A DNA stretch of 64,000 nt. Origin: an uncultured Collinsella sp. (lineage in GTDB: Bacteria > Actinomycetota > Coriobacteriia > Coriobacteriales > Coriobacteriaceae). Under the pieces are notes generated by a model, which worked only from the letters and a program-made list of their open reading frames with translations, searched no databases and had not been told where the DNA came from. Shown one piece after another: positions 8,712-16,850 of the stretch; positions within the stretch are counted from its first letter, which is position 1, and each line of letters opens with the position of its first letter. The stretch lies in assembly GCA_934654585.1 (NCBI GenBank), contig CAKUGF010000005.1, forward strand, positions 50,749 to 114,748. The letters are read 5' to 3'. Both the position numbers and the translations under genes were made by a program.

Positions 8712-9551
8712 TTATTCGCCCGGGTTGATGTTCGCGTAGAACTCTGCACCATCATCGAGCCGCAGGATGCCGACGCGGCCGAACTCGGAGCCGGTGGCAG
8801 CGGCGCAGTCGATGTCGATGCGGTCGGGCACGCCGGCGGTATCCTCGCCGCCCAGACGCACGATCTGCCCGCGGCCCGATTCCTCATCGAGCCCCGCCAG
8901 GCCGCCGACCTCGCAATAGCGTCCGAGCGACACCGTAGGCGTGTGGCCGCTCACCACGACCGGGCCCTTGCCCTCGGCAGAAAGCAGCCCCGTCGGCGCA
9001 TCCCAATAGCCGTGACGAATCCACAGTAGGTCATCGGACGACTGCACCGCGAGCATCTGCTGCAGCAGCTCGCGATCGGCGCCCACAGCGCCGGCGCCAT
9101 CGGCACAATCGACGCCATGCTCAAGTAAAAACGCCCGCGCCGCCTCGGTCTCGATACCAGCATGCACCAGCAGATACGGGCGCTCCTCGGTCTCGGTCAC
9201 CGCATAGAGCGGCAACCCCGCCATCCAGCGCACGAGCTCCTCGTATGCCTCAAATTCCATGTCGTTGAGCTGCTCGCGCGTCGTCCAGCCACCGTTGATA
9301 TCCCAAGTCTCGGCATCGAGCGGATCCTGGCCAATGATGGCGTCGAGCATAATCTGTTCGTGATTGCCCTTGAGCACGTGGGCGTTGGGCAGCGAGCGCA
9401 CGAGCTTGATAACGCCGACCGGATCGGGCCCGCGATCGATCATATCGCCCAGCACGTACAGCGTGTCGTCGGACGTCAGCGAAATCTTGGACAGGGCCTC
9501 ATCAAGCGCACGCACGTGCCCGTGAGCATCAGATGTCACATAGATCGCCAT
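8712..9551 (-). CDS. Metallophosphoesterase, ApaH/PrpE-like Ser/Thr phosphatase family
   Basis: 279 residues with the calcineurin-like metal motifs in order: DAHGH (residues 8-12), GDMIDRG (about 35-41), GNHE (about 61-64) and a later 'VSGHTPT'. This set binds two metal ions and hydrolyses phosphoesters. Relatives include diadenosine tetraphosphatase (ApaH), PrpE and protein phosphatases, so the substrate is open. The start at 9551 is preceded by AAGGAGAGG. It stands alone, divergent from the antiporter gene. Confidence 0.85.
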   Translation of the reverse strand: MAIYVTSDAHGHVRALDEALSKISLTSDDTLYVLGDMIDRGPDPVGVIKLVRSLPNAHVLKGNHEQIMLDAIIGQDPLDAETWDINGGWTTREQLNDMEFEAYEELVRWMAGLPLYAVTETEERPYLLVHAGIETEAARAFLLEHGVDCADGAGAVGADRELLQQMLAVQSSDDLLWIRHGYWDAPTGLLSAEGKGPVVVSGHTPTVSLGRYCEVGGLAGLDEESGRGQIVRLGGEDTAGVPDRIDIDCAAATGSEFGRVGILRLDDGAEFYANINPGE

Positions 9552-9858
9552 GGTACGCCTCTCCTTGCATTGCAGCCGAAGCCCGGTGCCGCAACTAAAA
9601 CTTCAAGTTGAACTTAAACGTTACCCATTGTACTCCGTTGCAATAAAGCTGGAAAGGGTCGCATGCTACAGGCGATAGTCCATGCCGTCCACGCCACGCC
9701 GCCAGCCCCAGCACCTCAACCAGCACCGCTCGCGTCGCAGCCACGTGTCGAAAATGCGAACGCCAGCGCCTCAGCCCCATAAACCCACCATCTTTGGGTA
9801 CAAATAACCGCAGACAACAAACCGTGCCACGCCAACCACCCAGGAGCGGACACCATCC
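9552..9858. other. Divergent intergenic region, promoters only
   Basis: About 300 bp between divergent phosphatase and antiporter genes. It must hold both promoters, but no box pair stands out. No repeat, RNA or gene was recognised. Confidence 0.5.
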
Positions 9859-11460
9859 ATGAACCAGATCCTTCTCTTTATCGGCCTCGTCATTATTCTG
9901 TGCCTGACCATCAAACCCGTCGGCAAAAAGCTCCCCTTCCCCACCCTGCTCATCTTTATCGCGCTCGGCATGCTGCTGGGCGTCAACGGCCCAGCGCACA
10001 TCGACTTTAGCGACTACGCGCTCACCGAAACCGTCTGTAGTACGGCGCTGCTCTTCATCATGTTCTACGGCGGCTTTAACACCAACATCGACCGCGCCAA
10101 GCCCGTCGCCGCGCCCGCGGTGCTGCTGAGCACGCTCGGCGTCGTCGTCACTGCCGGTATCACCGGCGCATTTGCGCACTTTATGCTGGGTTTCGACTGG
10201 ATCGGCGGCCTGCTGCTGGGCTCCGTTGTGGCGTCCACCGACGCAGCGAGCGTCTTTAGCGTCCTGCGCGAGCACAGCCTATCGCTGAGGGGTGGCACGG
10301 ACTCGCTACTCGAGGTCGAATCGGGCTCCAACGACCCCGTCGCCTACATGCTCACCGCCGTGCTCGCCACACTCGCGGCCGGCGGCGATATCAACATTCC
10401 CGTGCTGCTCGCCAAGCAAATCATCCTGGGCGTGGGGCTGGGCCTTGTCATCGGCTGGGCGGCGGGCCGCCTGATCGAGCGCGCGCATGCAACGGCCGAG
10501 GGCGCGCAGACCATCTTTTTGTTCGCCGTGGCCATCGTCGCCTACGCACTGCCGAGCTACCTGGGCGGCAACGGCTTTTTGGCCGTGTACCTGGCCGGCA
10601 TTGTGCTGGGAGCCAGCGACATCACCGGCAAGGTCGAGCTGGCGCACTTCTTTGACACCCTCACCGAGATGGCCGAGATGACAATCTTCTTCTTGCTCGG
10701 CCTGCTCGTGACGCCCGCGCGCCTGCCGCAAATGCTGCTGCCAGGCCTGGCGCTCATGGCGTTCATGCTCTTCGTGAGCCGCCCCATCGCCGTCGGTCTG
10801 CTGCTGGCGCCCTTTAAGACAAGCCCCCGCCAGGTTGCGCTCGTAAGCTGGGCGGGCCTGCGCGGCGCAGCTTCGGTCGTGTTTAGCCTCTTTGCCGTGG
10901 TGGCCGGCGTTCCCGGCGGGCACGACCTGTTTGACTTGGTGTTTGTAATTGCCGTGTCGAGCATTGTGGTGCAGGGCTCGCTGCTGCCGGCGGTGGCGAA
11001 GAAGCTCGATATGATCGATGCAGAAGGCGACGTGCGCCGCACCTTTAACGACTACCGCGACGAGGACGGCATGTCGTTTGTAAAGCTCAAGGTAGGCGCG
11101 GGGCATCCGTTTGCTGGCCGCTCGCTTGCCGATATTGGCAGCGCGACGGACATGCTTGTGGTCCTGGTGCTGCGCGACGGAGCGCACCCGGTTCTGCCCA
11201 ATGGCGATACCGTGATTGAAGAAGGCGACCTGTTGGTGATGGCTGCCCCAACGTTCGAAGAGCGTGCCGAGGTTACGCTGCGCGAGGTCACCGTGACGCC
11301 CCACGGCCGCCTAGCCGGCCAGCGTCTACGCGACGTGCCACAGGGCAAGCACCCGTTTATCGTGGTGATGCTCAAGCGCGACGGCCAAACGATCATCCCC
11401 GACGGCAACACCCTCATATACGCCGGCGACGAAGCCGTCATCGCCACGCTAGCGTCATAG
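9859..11460 (+). CDS. K+/H+-type antiporter, CPA1/NhaP2 family with RCK_C domains
   Basis: 533 residues. Twelve or so membrane segments occupy residues 1-385, including 'GSVVASTDAASVFSVL' and 'EVESGSNDPVAYML', which match the ion-binding region of monovalent cation/proton antiporters. The cytoplasmic tail holds what looks like two TrkA_C/RCK_C modules: about 395-460 ('GHPFAGRSLADI...EEGDLLVMAAP') and 465-533 ('GRLAGQRLRDV...YAGDEAVIATL'). Such tails gate transport by nucleotide or ion binding. The closest known type is NhaP2/CvrA, a K+/H+ antiporter. It is followed by the first small-RNA unit. Confidence 0.85.
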   Translation: MNQILLFIGLVIILCLTIKPVGKKLPFPTLLIFIALGMLLGVNGPAHIDFSDYALTETVCSTALLFIMFYGGFNTNIDRAKPVAAPAVLLSTLGVVVTAGITGAFAHFMLGFDWIGGLLLGSVVASTDAASVFSVLREHSLSLRGGTDSLLEVESGSNDPVAYMLTAVLATLAAGGDINIPVLLAKQIILGVGLGLVIGWAAGRLIERAHATAEGAQTIFLFAVAIVAYALPSYLGGNGFLAVYLAGIVLGASDITGKVELAHFFDTLTEMAEMTIFFLLGLLVTPARLPQMLLPGLALMAFMLFVSRPIAVGLLLAPFKTSPRQVALVSWAGLRGAASVVFSLFAVVAGVPGGHDLFDLVFVIAVSSIVVQGSLLPAVAKKLDMIDAEGDVRRTFNDYRDEDGMSFVKLKVGAGHPFAGRSLADIGSATDMLVVLVLRDGAHPVLPNGDTVIEEGDLLVMAAPTFEERAEVTLREVTVTPHGRLAGQRLRDVPQGKHPFIVVMLKRDGQTIIPDGNTLIYAGDEAVIATLAS

Positions 11461-11471
11461 CTGTCCCGCGT

Positions 11472-11563
11472 TTGAAAGCCATCCGATGTCATGCTATAAA
11501 GAACACGGTACCCTCGAATAGAGGGACCTCCAAGAGCCGGGGGATGTCCCCCGGCGTTTTTTA
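11472..11563 (+). ncRNA. Promoter and ~60-nt small RNA, left unit of a pair flanking the DUF3800 gene
   Basis: TTGAAA (11,472-11,477) and TATAAA (11,495-11,500) are separated by 17 bp, a near-ideal sigma-70-type promoter. The transcript would begin near 11,507, form a hairpin CCCTC-GAATA-GAGGG (11,511-11,525), then CCTCCAAGA, then a terminator GCCGGGGG/CCCCCGGC (11,536-11,555) with GTTTTTT. A homologous unit lies inverted at 12,277-12,369. Structured 'DUF3800' RNA motifs near DUF3800 genes are known from comparative genomics (from memory). There is no open reading frame inside. Confidence 0.7.
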
Positions 11564-11588
11564 TGCAGCTCGATGCCCGCCATTAGGA

Positions 11589-12263
11589 TTAGGCAACGGC
11601 CTTCTTTCTAATTTCTTTCAGTAGGCCTTTTTTGAACGCAGTGCTACCGCCAAAGAACTTTTGGTCAGTATTGGTTTGTTTGCTTGCTTGATATTTCAAA
11701 CTCGTGAACTCAATGGTACAGATATAATCCGCCGCTTGAGCCAAATAGTAATCTGACGAGGTTGTAGGCTTATAGATAACTGCATTTTTGGCCAAAGCGT
11801 AATCGATTGCCTTGTGAAGCGCACTCGAAACCGAACCCTGTCCTCCATCGTAATAAATCTTTACGGCATCAAACTGCTGAAACCAACTCAAATTGTCGAA
11901 TATGAAATCGATGATTTCACGCCGCATCGCATCAGCGATCTGTTTAAGCGTTCGATACCGATGCGTCTTGAATACAAACACCTTGTACGAAATGGGCAAA
12001 TGTCGAAACATAACTCGAAATAGTGAGAACAGCCTCTTTCTCTCACTGATATCCAAATCCTTGAACTGATCTTTTCCATTCATGAGGGGCGAAGCGTGGA
12101 ATGGAAGAAGAGGCAGCCCGCTTTCGGCCACCGCCCTCTCATACTTCTTTATTCCCTCGGCAATGGAAAAGTCTTGCTCATGAAATACAAAGGCCACTAG
12201 ATACTATCTTTCACGTAGATCATCGCTTCCAGATTCATCAATGAAGATACTCAACTCCCGCAT
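11589..12263 (-). pseudogene. DUF3800 protein gene interrupted by an in-frame stop
   Basis: Read from the ATG at 12,263, which has AAGGA upstream, the frame begins MRELSIFIDESG, the N-terminal DUF3800 signature. It then meets TAG at 12,204-12,206 (codon 20) and continues in the same frame for 202 more codons with family-typical blocks: 'FHASPLMNG', 'KIYYDGG', 'YYLAQAADYICTIEF' and 'KKFFGG'-like 'QKFFGG'. DUF3800 proteins are predicted RNase H-fold nucleases, with the DESG aspartate as a catalytic candidate. Restarting at the GTG at 12,197 would lose it. The gene is therefore probably disabled, unless the stop is suppressed or a sequencing error. The DNA is AT-richer than its neighbours. Confidence 0.8.
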
Positions 12264-12276
12264 GGGCAATCCTTAA

Positions 12277-12369
12277 TAAAAAAGCCGGGGAAAACGTCCC
12301 CGGCACTTGGAAGCCCTCTCTTAAGAGATGACCACCAACTTTATACCATGAAGTCGGACATATATTCAA
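12277..12369 (-). ncRNA. Promoter and ~60-nt small RNA or leader, right unit of the pair flanking the DUF3800 gene
   Basis: On the minus strand TTGAAT (12,364-12,369) and TATAAA (12,340-12,345) form a promoter with an 18-bp spacer. The transcript passes CTCTTAAGAGAGGG, then CTTCCAAG, then a terminator hairpin GCCGGGG/CCCCGGC (12,284-12,304) with TTTTTT. Order, spacing and the CTYCAAG link match the unit at 11,472-11,563. It ends 14 bases before the DUF3800 start codon, so it could also act as an attenuating leader for that gene. Confidence 0.7.
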
Positions 12370-12665
12370 GCATGAGTATAAGATGCAAACATATGTTCGT
12401 CAACAACAAACGTGGCTATTGCTCCTGTCGCGCACAGCAGCAGGAAAAACCACGCCAGCTACGCTTCCGCGCGATCGAGCAGGCTCAAAGAGTATGGGAG
12501 AAGCGAGCATCGCCACTCCCCCATACGACCTCGGCAAGTCGCTCAGCATCATCTAGCGAGTGCCGTTGCGCTCGACGCCCTGGCCTTTGTCGTAAATGCA
12601 CTCCCCCGTGGTGAAATCCCACTTGAGATCCCAGGCGTTCAAAAATCAGGCGGTAAAACTTTTGT
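12370..12665. other. Intergenic, possible gene remnant
   Basis: No intact gene. On the minus strand a 30-codon open stretch at about 12,553-12,645 reads WDLKWDFTTGECIYDKGQG and ends in TAG; it looks protein-like but has no start and is not recognised. The rest shows no promoter or repeat that I can support. Confidence 0.3.
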
Positions 12666-12734
12666 AAGTTGCGGTGATATAGGGACTGAATAGGCCTCTG
12701 AGCAGCCATTTCAGTCCCTATTTCACCGCAACTT
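12666..12734. repeat. ~69-bp inverted repeat, AAGTTGCGGTG family
   Basis: AAGTTGCGGTGATATAGGGA and its near-complement TCCCTATTTCACCGCAACTT enclose a short variable loop. Other copies are at 54,041-54,109, 57,343-57,409 and 60,906-60,972. Here it lies 32 bp past the end of the BREX-linked operon. Confidence 0.8.
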
Positions 12735-12766
12735 ATTGATGGGATGGGGTTGAGGGGCGGCTGTGG

Positions 12767-12985
12767 TCACCAGTCCTCGCCCGTGTCGTAGCCATTATCG
12801 TCGTCGACGGCAAAGTCGCGGAGGTCGAGGCCTTCGCGTTCGGCTCGGGCAAAAAGTTCTTGAGGAGACTCGTCCTCGATATCCATCACGTCGAGCATGG
12901 CAGCCGGAAAACCCACGCCGGCTGCACTCCCCGCACGGTCGAGCAGGCTCTCGCGCAGCTGGTCAACATCAACATCGATCTTCAT
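12767..12985 (-). CDS. Small acidic protein at the end of the BREX operon
   Basis: 72 residues with a ribosome site (CAAGGGG) nine bases before the ATG. It is strongly acidic: aspartate and glutamate make up roughly a third of residues, with few lysines and arginines, and the C-terminus reads DFAVDDDNGYDTGEDW. No family was recognised. It starts 26 bp after the 450-residue gene on the same strand, so the two are probably co-transcribed with brxL. An acidic tail can mimic DNA or cap a partner, but that is only a possibility. Confidence 0.7.
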   Translation of the reverse strand: MKIDVDVDQLRESLLDRAGSAAGVGFPAAMLDVMDIEDESPQELFARAEREGLDLRDFAVDDDNGYDTGEDW

Positions 12986-13011
12986 GGTGAACCCCTTGCC
13001 GGAACAGGCCC

Positions 13012-14364
13012 CTACTCAGCAGCGCCGAGCACATTCACGGCTGCAACAAAAGCTGCAACCTGCTTGTCATCCATCTGCGTGGCCAAACGCCCCACCGGCT
13101 CGTCGTAGGCATACTGCACCTTATCGATAAAGCAGTCCCAAGCGCGCTCGTCCACGCGCACAGCGGTCTCGCAATACTGGCTGAGCTTTTTGAGTCCATA
13201 CCAAAACGCATTCACATGGCGCACGGGATCCTCGTCCAGCACGCCATCGTAGCGGAGCCCGTTAAACTCGCGCATGCGCGCCACGGCAACCTCGAGCGAG
13301 TCGCCGCCGTCGGCCGAAGCCTCGTCCACAAGCTCGGGAATCGCAACTTCGCGCCGAACATTGTGCCTGGTAGCACCGTCATACTCGCCCACCAACACGT
13401 CTTCGTCAAACCGATCATCGTAGTCGAAAAAGCTACTGCCGCGGCAAATCCCATGCGGCGAACCGGCACCAAAGGCACAGAACAACCCGCCGTCGGTAAC
13501 AACGCGCCTATAGGTCTCAAACGACTTCTTAACCTGAGCGAGCAACTCGGCAAGCTCCCCGGCATCGCACCCCGTCTCGCACGTAATGCAAACAAGCCCC
13601 GGCAACGATACCGGCTCCACCGTGCTCCCTGCAACGCGGGCAGCGCGTTCGGCCCGATACGCTTGGGCTGCCAAGCGCGCTCGCTGCGCAGCGCCGCGCA
13701 CATTAGTAAGCTCGCACTCCAGCGCCACATCGCCAGCCACATCGCTCGCAAACGCGTCAGCACCCTGCGGGCCGGTCGCACTCAGCTCGGACTCAAACGT
13801 CGCTGTGATCATGCCGGCAAGGTCCGTTGTATCGGCGGCGCAACGCAGCTGCTCCAGCTGCGTGCATAGCAGAGCGGCATCCAAGGGTGCGGCATCCACA
13901 ACGCGCACGTCACTCAGACGCGCCGCGCCCTGCAACACCAAAGCCCCCGCAGCATCGTATGCCGCACGAACCCTGTCCGCCGTATTGGCACGCAGCTTTA
14001 CCTCGATAAACGCAAGCGTCTGCTCCAAGCGGGCCAACAGCTCGGCCTTGTCCTCCATACGCAAAAAGGCAGCGTAGCGCCGCTCCATCTGCAACGGGCC
14101 CACAACGCCTACCTGCTTGCGAGCGCGCGCAAGAGAATCAAATTCAACGCGGCGTACATACCCGTCAACGGCCTTCACGGCAGACTCGCGCGCAGCACGC
14201 TCGGCGGCCTCGACGCCCCCGATCACGCCCAGCAGCTCGCGGGAGCGCGCCTTGCGCAATAACTCCCCGCGATCGTACTGCTCAAGCGCCGTCTGACGCT
14301 TTGCTACCGACTCAAAGCCAAAAAGCTCATCGAGCAGCTCACCAACAGAACGCTCTTCTATCAT
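13012..14364 (-). CDS. Unrecognised protein downstream of brxL
   Basis: 450 residues from an ATG at 14,364 with GAGGAGG upstream. I do not recognise it. The N-terminal half is helical and rich in Ala, Arg and Glu ('EAAERAARESAVKAVDGYV', 'MEDKAELLARLEQTLAF'), suggesting coiled-coil. The C-terminal half is more globular, with cysteines in 'LVCITCETGC' and an aromatic/acidic block 'SSFFDYDDRFDEDVLVGEYD'. No membrane segment or P-loop is visible. It lies 93 bp after brxL and just before the small acidic gene, so it is probably transcribed with BREX. A defence accessory or a filamentous/chaperone-like partner are both possible; neither is shown. Confidence 0.75.
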   Translation of the reverse strand: MIEERSVGELLDELFGFESVAKRQTALEQYDRGELLRKARSRELLGVIGGVEAAERAARESAVKAVDGYVRRVEFDSLARARKQVGVVGPLQMERRYAAFLRMEDKAELLARLEQTLAFIEVKLRANTADRVRAAYDAAGALVLQGAARLSDVRVVDAAPLDAALLCTQLEQLRCAADTTDLAGMITATFESELSATGPQGADAFASDVAGDVALECELTNVRGAAQRARLAAQAYRAERAARVAGSTVEPVSLPGLVCITCETGCDAGELAELLAQVKKSFETYRRVVTDGGLFCAFGAGSPHGICRGSSFFDYDDRFDEDVLVGEYDGATRHNVRREVAIPELVDEASADGGDSLEVAVARMREFNGLRYDGVLDEDPVRHVNAFWYGLKKLSQYCETAVRVDERAWDCFIDKVQYAYDEPVGRLATQMDDKQVAAFVAAVNVLGAAE

Positions 14365-14457
14365 GGCAAGGCCTCCTCACGCGCTGCGCGTCAACATGCC
14401 CGCGGGCTCACGTGCGCATCAAACGTCTCGCGCACGCAAGCCCGCACGCTCACACCC

Positions 14458-16839
14458 CTACAGATCCAACGCCTTTTTCGCAGCATCGACCGGGTCGCCA
14501 TCCATGTAGAACACCGGGCTCAACCCCGAGATAATCTCGGACGAAACGCTCTGCAGGCCCGCGATGGCGCTCAGCGGCAATATCACGCGCTTGGCGCCGG
14601 CGTTTTTGGCCACGCGCATAATGTCCTCGAGCCCGCGGATTTCATCCATGGAGCCCGACATGCGCAAGATGCCCGGAATCGCCAGCGCGGGCATCACCGG
14701 GCGGTTGCACGCCGCAGAGCACAGGCCCACAAACTCGGCGAGCGACACTTCTTCGGACAGGCCCTTGCTCTGCAGGTCGTTATAGAACAGCAGATAATCC
14801 TTGGAGCCAATGTGCATGCCCGGCGCCACGCGGTTCGCTAGGTTCACAAAGTTGTCGAACGCGACCTCCAGCGTATCGCGCACCGGCTTGTTAAAGGCAA
14901 CGCCCTCGTGCTTAAACTTGCACTCGCCGGCGACAGCCTTGTTCTCCAGCTTGTACACGGCAACCTCGCCGCCCTGCGACCTACCCACGCCAAACACGTG
15001 ACCGGACAGCAGCGGCCCGTCGGGAATCAACGTATCCTCGGACTGCTCCGGCACGCGCACCACGTGCACGTCCTGCGGATTGTCGGCATCCATATAGCCC
15101 AGGTTGACGTCGATAAACTCGACGCCCGCCATAATCTTGAGCTGCTCCTTTACGCGGCGACGGCCCTCGATGGCGTAGTCCAGCAGCCAACGAACGTCGT
15201 CCTTGTCCATAGCCTCGTCGGGGAACAGCAGCTTGGCCAGGCCGCTAAAGGACTTGCGCACGGCGATCTCGTCACGCTTGTTAAAGTCGCTGTTAAAGCG
15301 GAAGTAGCGGTCGATATGATGCGTAAAGTCCTTGCGGCGCATCTCCTTGCAAAACTCCGACAGGCAGTCGGTGATTAAGCCGTAATGCCCGGTCAGCAGG
15401 CTCGAACGCATCTTGGGAATCTCCCAGCCCGGCAGGTAGTAGTGGATACGGTCGAAGAAAGCCGAATCGTTGTTAAACTCCGGCGGGAACGGATCGAACA
15501 GGTGCGTAGTCTTAAGGACGTTTTGCACGGTGTCGTTGATGTTGCCCTCAAAAACCATGGAGGCATCGGCGTTAATCTGGTCGCGGCCGCGCGCGTAGCT
15601 GCCGCTCGCCATGTAGTCCTTCATGATCTGCACGGCGTTGGTATCCTTAAAGCGCATGCCGGCGACCTCGTCGAACGTCACGCAATCCCAATGGCCCACC
15701 AGGCCCACGCGATCGGCGCGCATGGAGTTCATGCGGCCGAACAGGTTGGCCGTGGTGGTCTGCCCGCCCGAAAGCAAGATGGCGTAGGGCGAGACTTCTT
15801 TGTAGATATGGCTCTTGCCGGTGCCGCGGGGACCAAGCTCGCACAGGTTGTAGTTGCGCTCGATCAGCGGCACCATACGCTCGATAAAGTGCAGGCGCTC
15901 TTTCTCGGAAAGCTCGCTGGGCTCATAGCCAGCGGAGCGCAGCAGCATGTTGAGCCACTCGTCGCGCGAGAAATACTGACGCTCCTCGATCATGGCATCC
16001 AGGTCCAGGTTGGGCATCTGGATGGGCGTGAGCGAGGCTACGCTAAACGGAGAGTCCTCGGGCCCGCGCTTTTTGCGCTTGGCCTTGGAGCGGCGCGGCG
16101 CATCGTCGCCAAAGACCTCCATGCCAAACTCGTCTTCCTCTTCCATGGGATGACGGTACTCGATGCTCATAATGCACCAAATACCACCCTGGAGAATCTT
16201 GGAATAGTCGCGCACGTACTCGGCCGGCATCACAAAAGGTTCAATGGTCAGGTTGGCAAACGACGCCACGTAGATGTCTTTGTACTCGTCGAGCTTGGCC
16301 GCCACCTTATCGATGATGGTAAAGCGGCCAAGCTCGCGAATCTTGGACTTAATGCGCTCGGACTCGTCGGGGCGCACATAGTTATCGGTGAGGATCCTGC
16401 GGATGCGCTCCAGGCCCTCTGCCACGGCCTCCTCGTCGTCGGTTGAGCAGTACATGCCCAGCAGGTACTCCAGCACAAAGGTGGGCACGTTGGCGCCGCG
16501 CTTCATAAGGGCCGTCAGGTCCTTGCGTACGATCTTACCGCCAAAGTGCTCGAGCAGCTTACCGTCCAGCGTGTCCATGTCGTAGCCGTCGTCCTCGGGA
16601 GCCTCGGCCACGGCCTGGTCATAGCCATCGGTCGAGGACTCGTCCTCGGCGGGCGCCGCAGCCTCAACGGGCACAGCGGCCTCCGCCGGCTCCGGGGCAG
16701 GCGTGGCCTCCGGAGCAGGCGCAGCAGCCTCAGCCTCCGGAGCAGGCACGGCCTCCCCCGCAGGCACCGCAGCCTGCACCGGCGGATTCACATCAATCGA
16801 GGGAACTTCCCACAGATCGTCGTCATGACTATCAAACAT
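14458..16839 (-). CDS. brxL: BREX Lon protease-like protein BrxL
   Basis: About 793 residues from the ATG at 16,839; AGGAG lies eight bases before it, which disfavours the GTG nine bases further up. Residues 1-100 are an Ala/Pro/Glu-rich linker-like extension. The AAA+ core has Walker A GPRGTGKSH near residue 336-344 and 'WDCVTFDEVAGM' as Walker B. The C-terminal part resembles the Lon-like domain ('AGAKRVILPLSAI'). BrxL binds DNA as a ring and is required in type I BREX phage defence. It follows pglZ by 11 bp. Confidence 0.93.
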   Translation of the reverse strand: MFDSHDDDLWEVPSIDVNPPVQAAVPAGEAVPAPEAEAAAPAPEATPAPEPAEAAVPVEAAAPAEDESSTDGYDQAVAEAPEDDGYDMDTLDGKLLEHFGGKIVRKDLTALMKRGANVPTFVLEYLLGMYCSTDDEEAVAEGLERIRRILTDNYVRPDESERIKSKIRELGRFTIIDKVAAKLDEYKDIYVASFANLTIEPFVMPAEYVRDYSKILQGGIWCIMSIEYRHPMEEEDEFGMEVFGDDAPRRSKAKRKKRGPEDSPFSVASLTPIQMPNLDLDAMIEERQYFSRDEWLNMLLRSAGYEPSELSEKERLHFIERMVPLIERNYNLCELGPRGTGKSHIYKEVSPYAILLSGGQTTTANLFGRMNSMRADRVGLVGHWDCVTFDEVAGMRFKDTNAVQIMKDYMASGSYARGRDQINADASMVFEGNINDTVQNVLKTTHLFDPFPPEFNNDSAFFDRIHYYLPGWEIPKMRSSLLTGHYGLITDCLSEFCKEMRRKDFTHHIDRYFRFNSDFNKRDEIAVRKSFSGLAKLLFPDEAMDKDDVRWLLDYAIEGRRRVKEQLKIMAGVEFIDVNLGYMDADNPQDVHVVRVPEQSEDTLIPDGPLLSGHVFGVGRSQGGEVAVYKLENKAVAGECKFKHEGVAFNKPVRDTLEVAFDNFVNLANRVAPGMHIGSKDYLLFYNDLQSKGLSEEVSLAEFVGLCSAACNRPVMPALAIPGILRMSGSMDEIRGLEDIMRVAKNAGAKRVILPLSAIAGLQSVSSEIISGLSPVFYMDGDPVDAAKKALDL

Positions 16840-16850
16840 AGGGCACACTC

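Noticed and set aside
8489..8728. 79-codon frame between the flippase-like and phosphatase genes
   Set aside because: No ribosome site and no recognisable sequence; it overlaps the end of the phosphatase gene.
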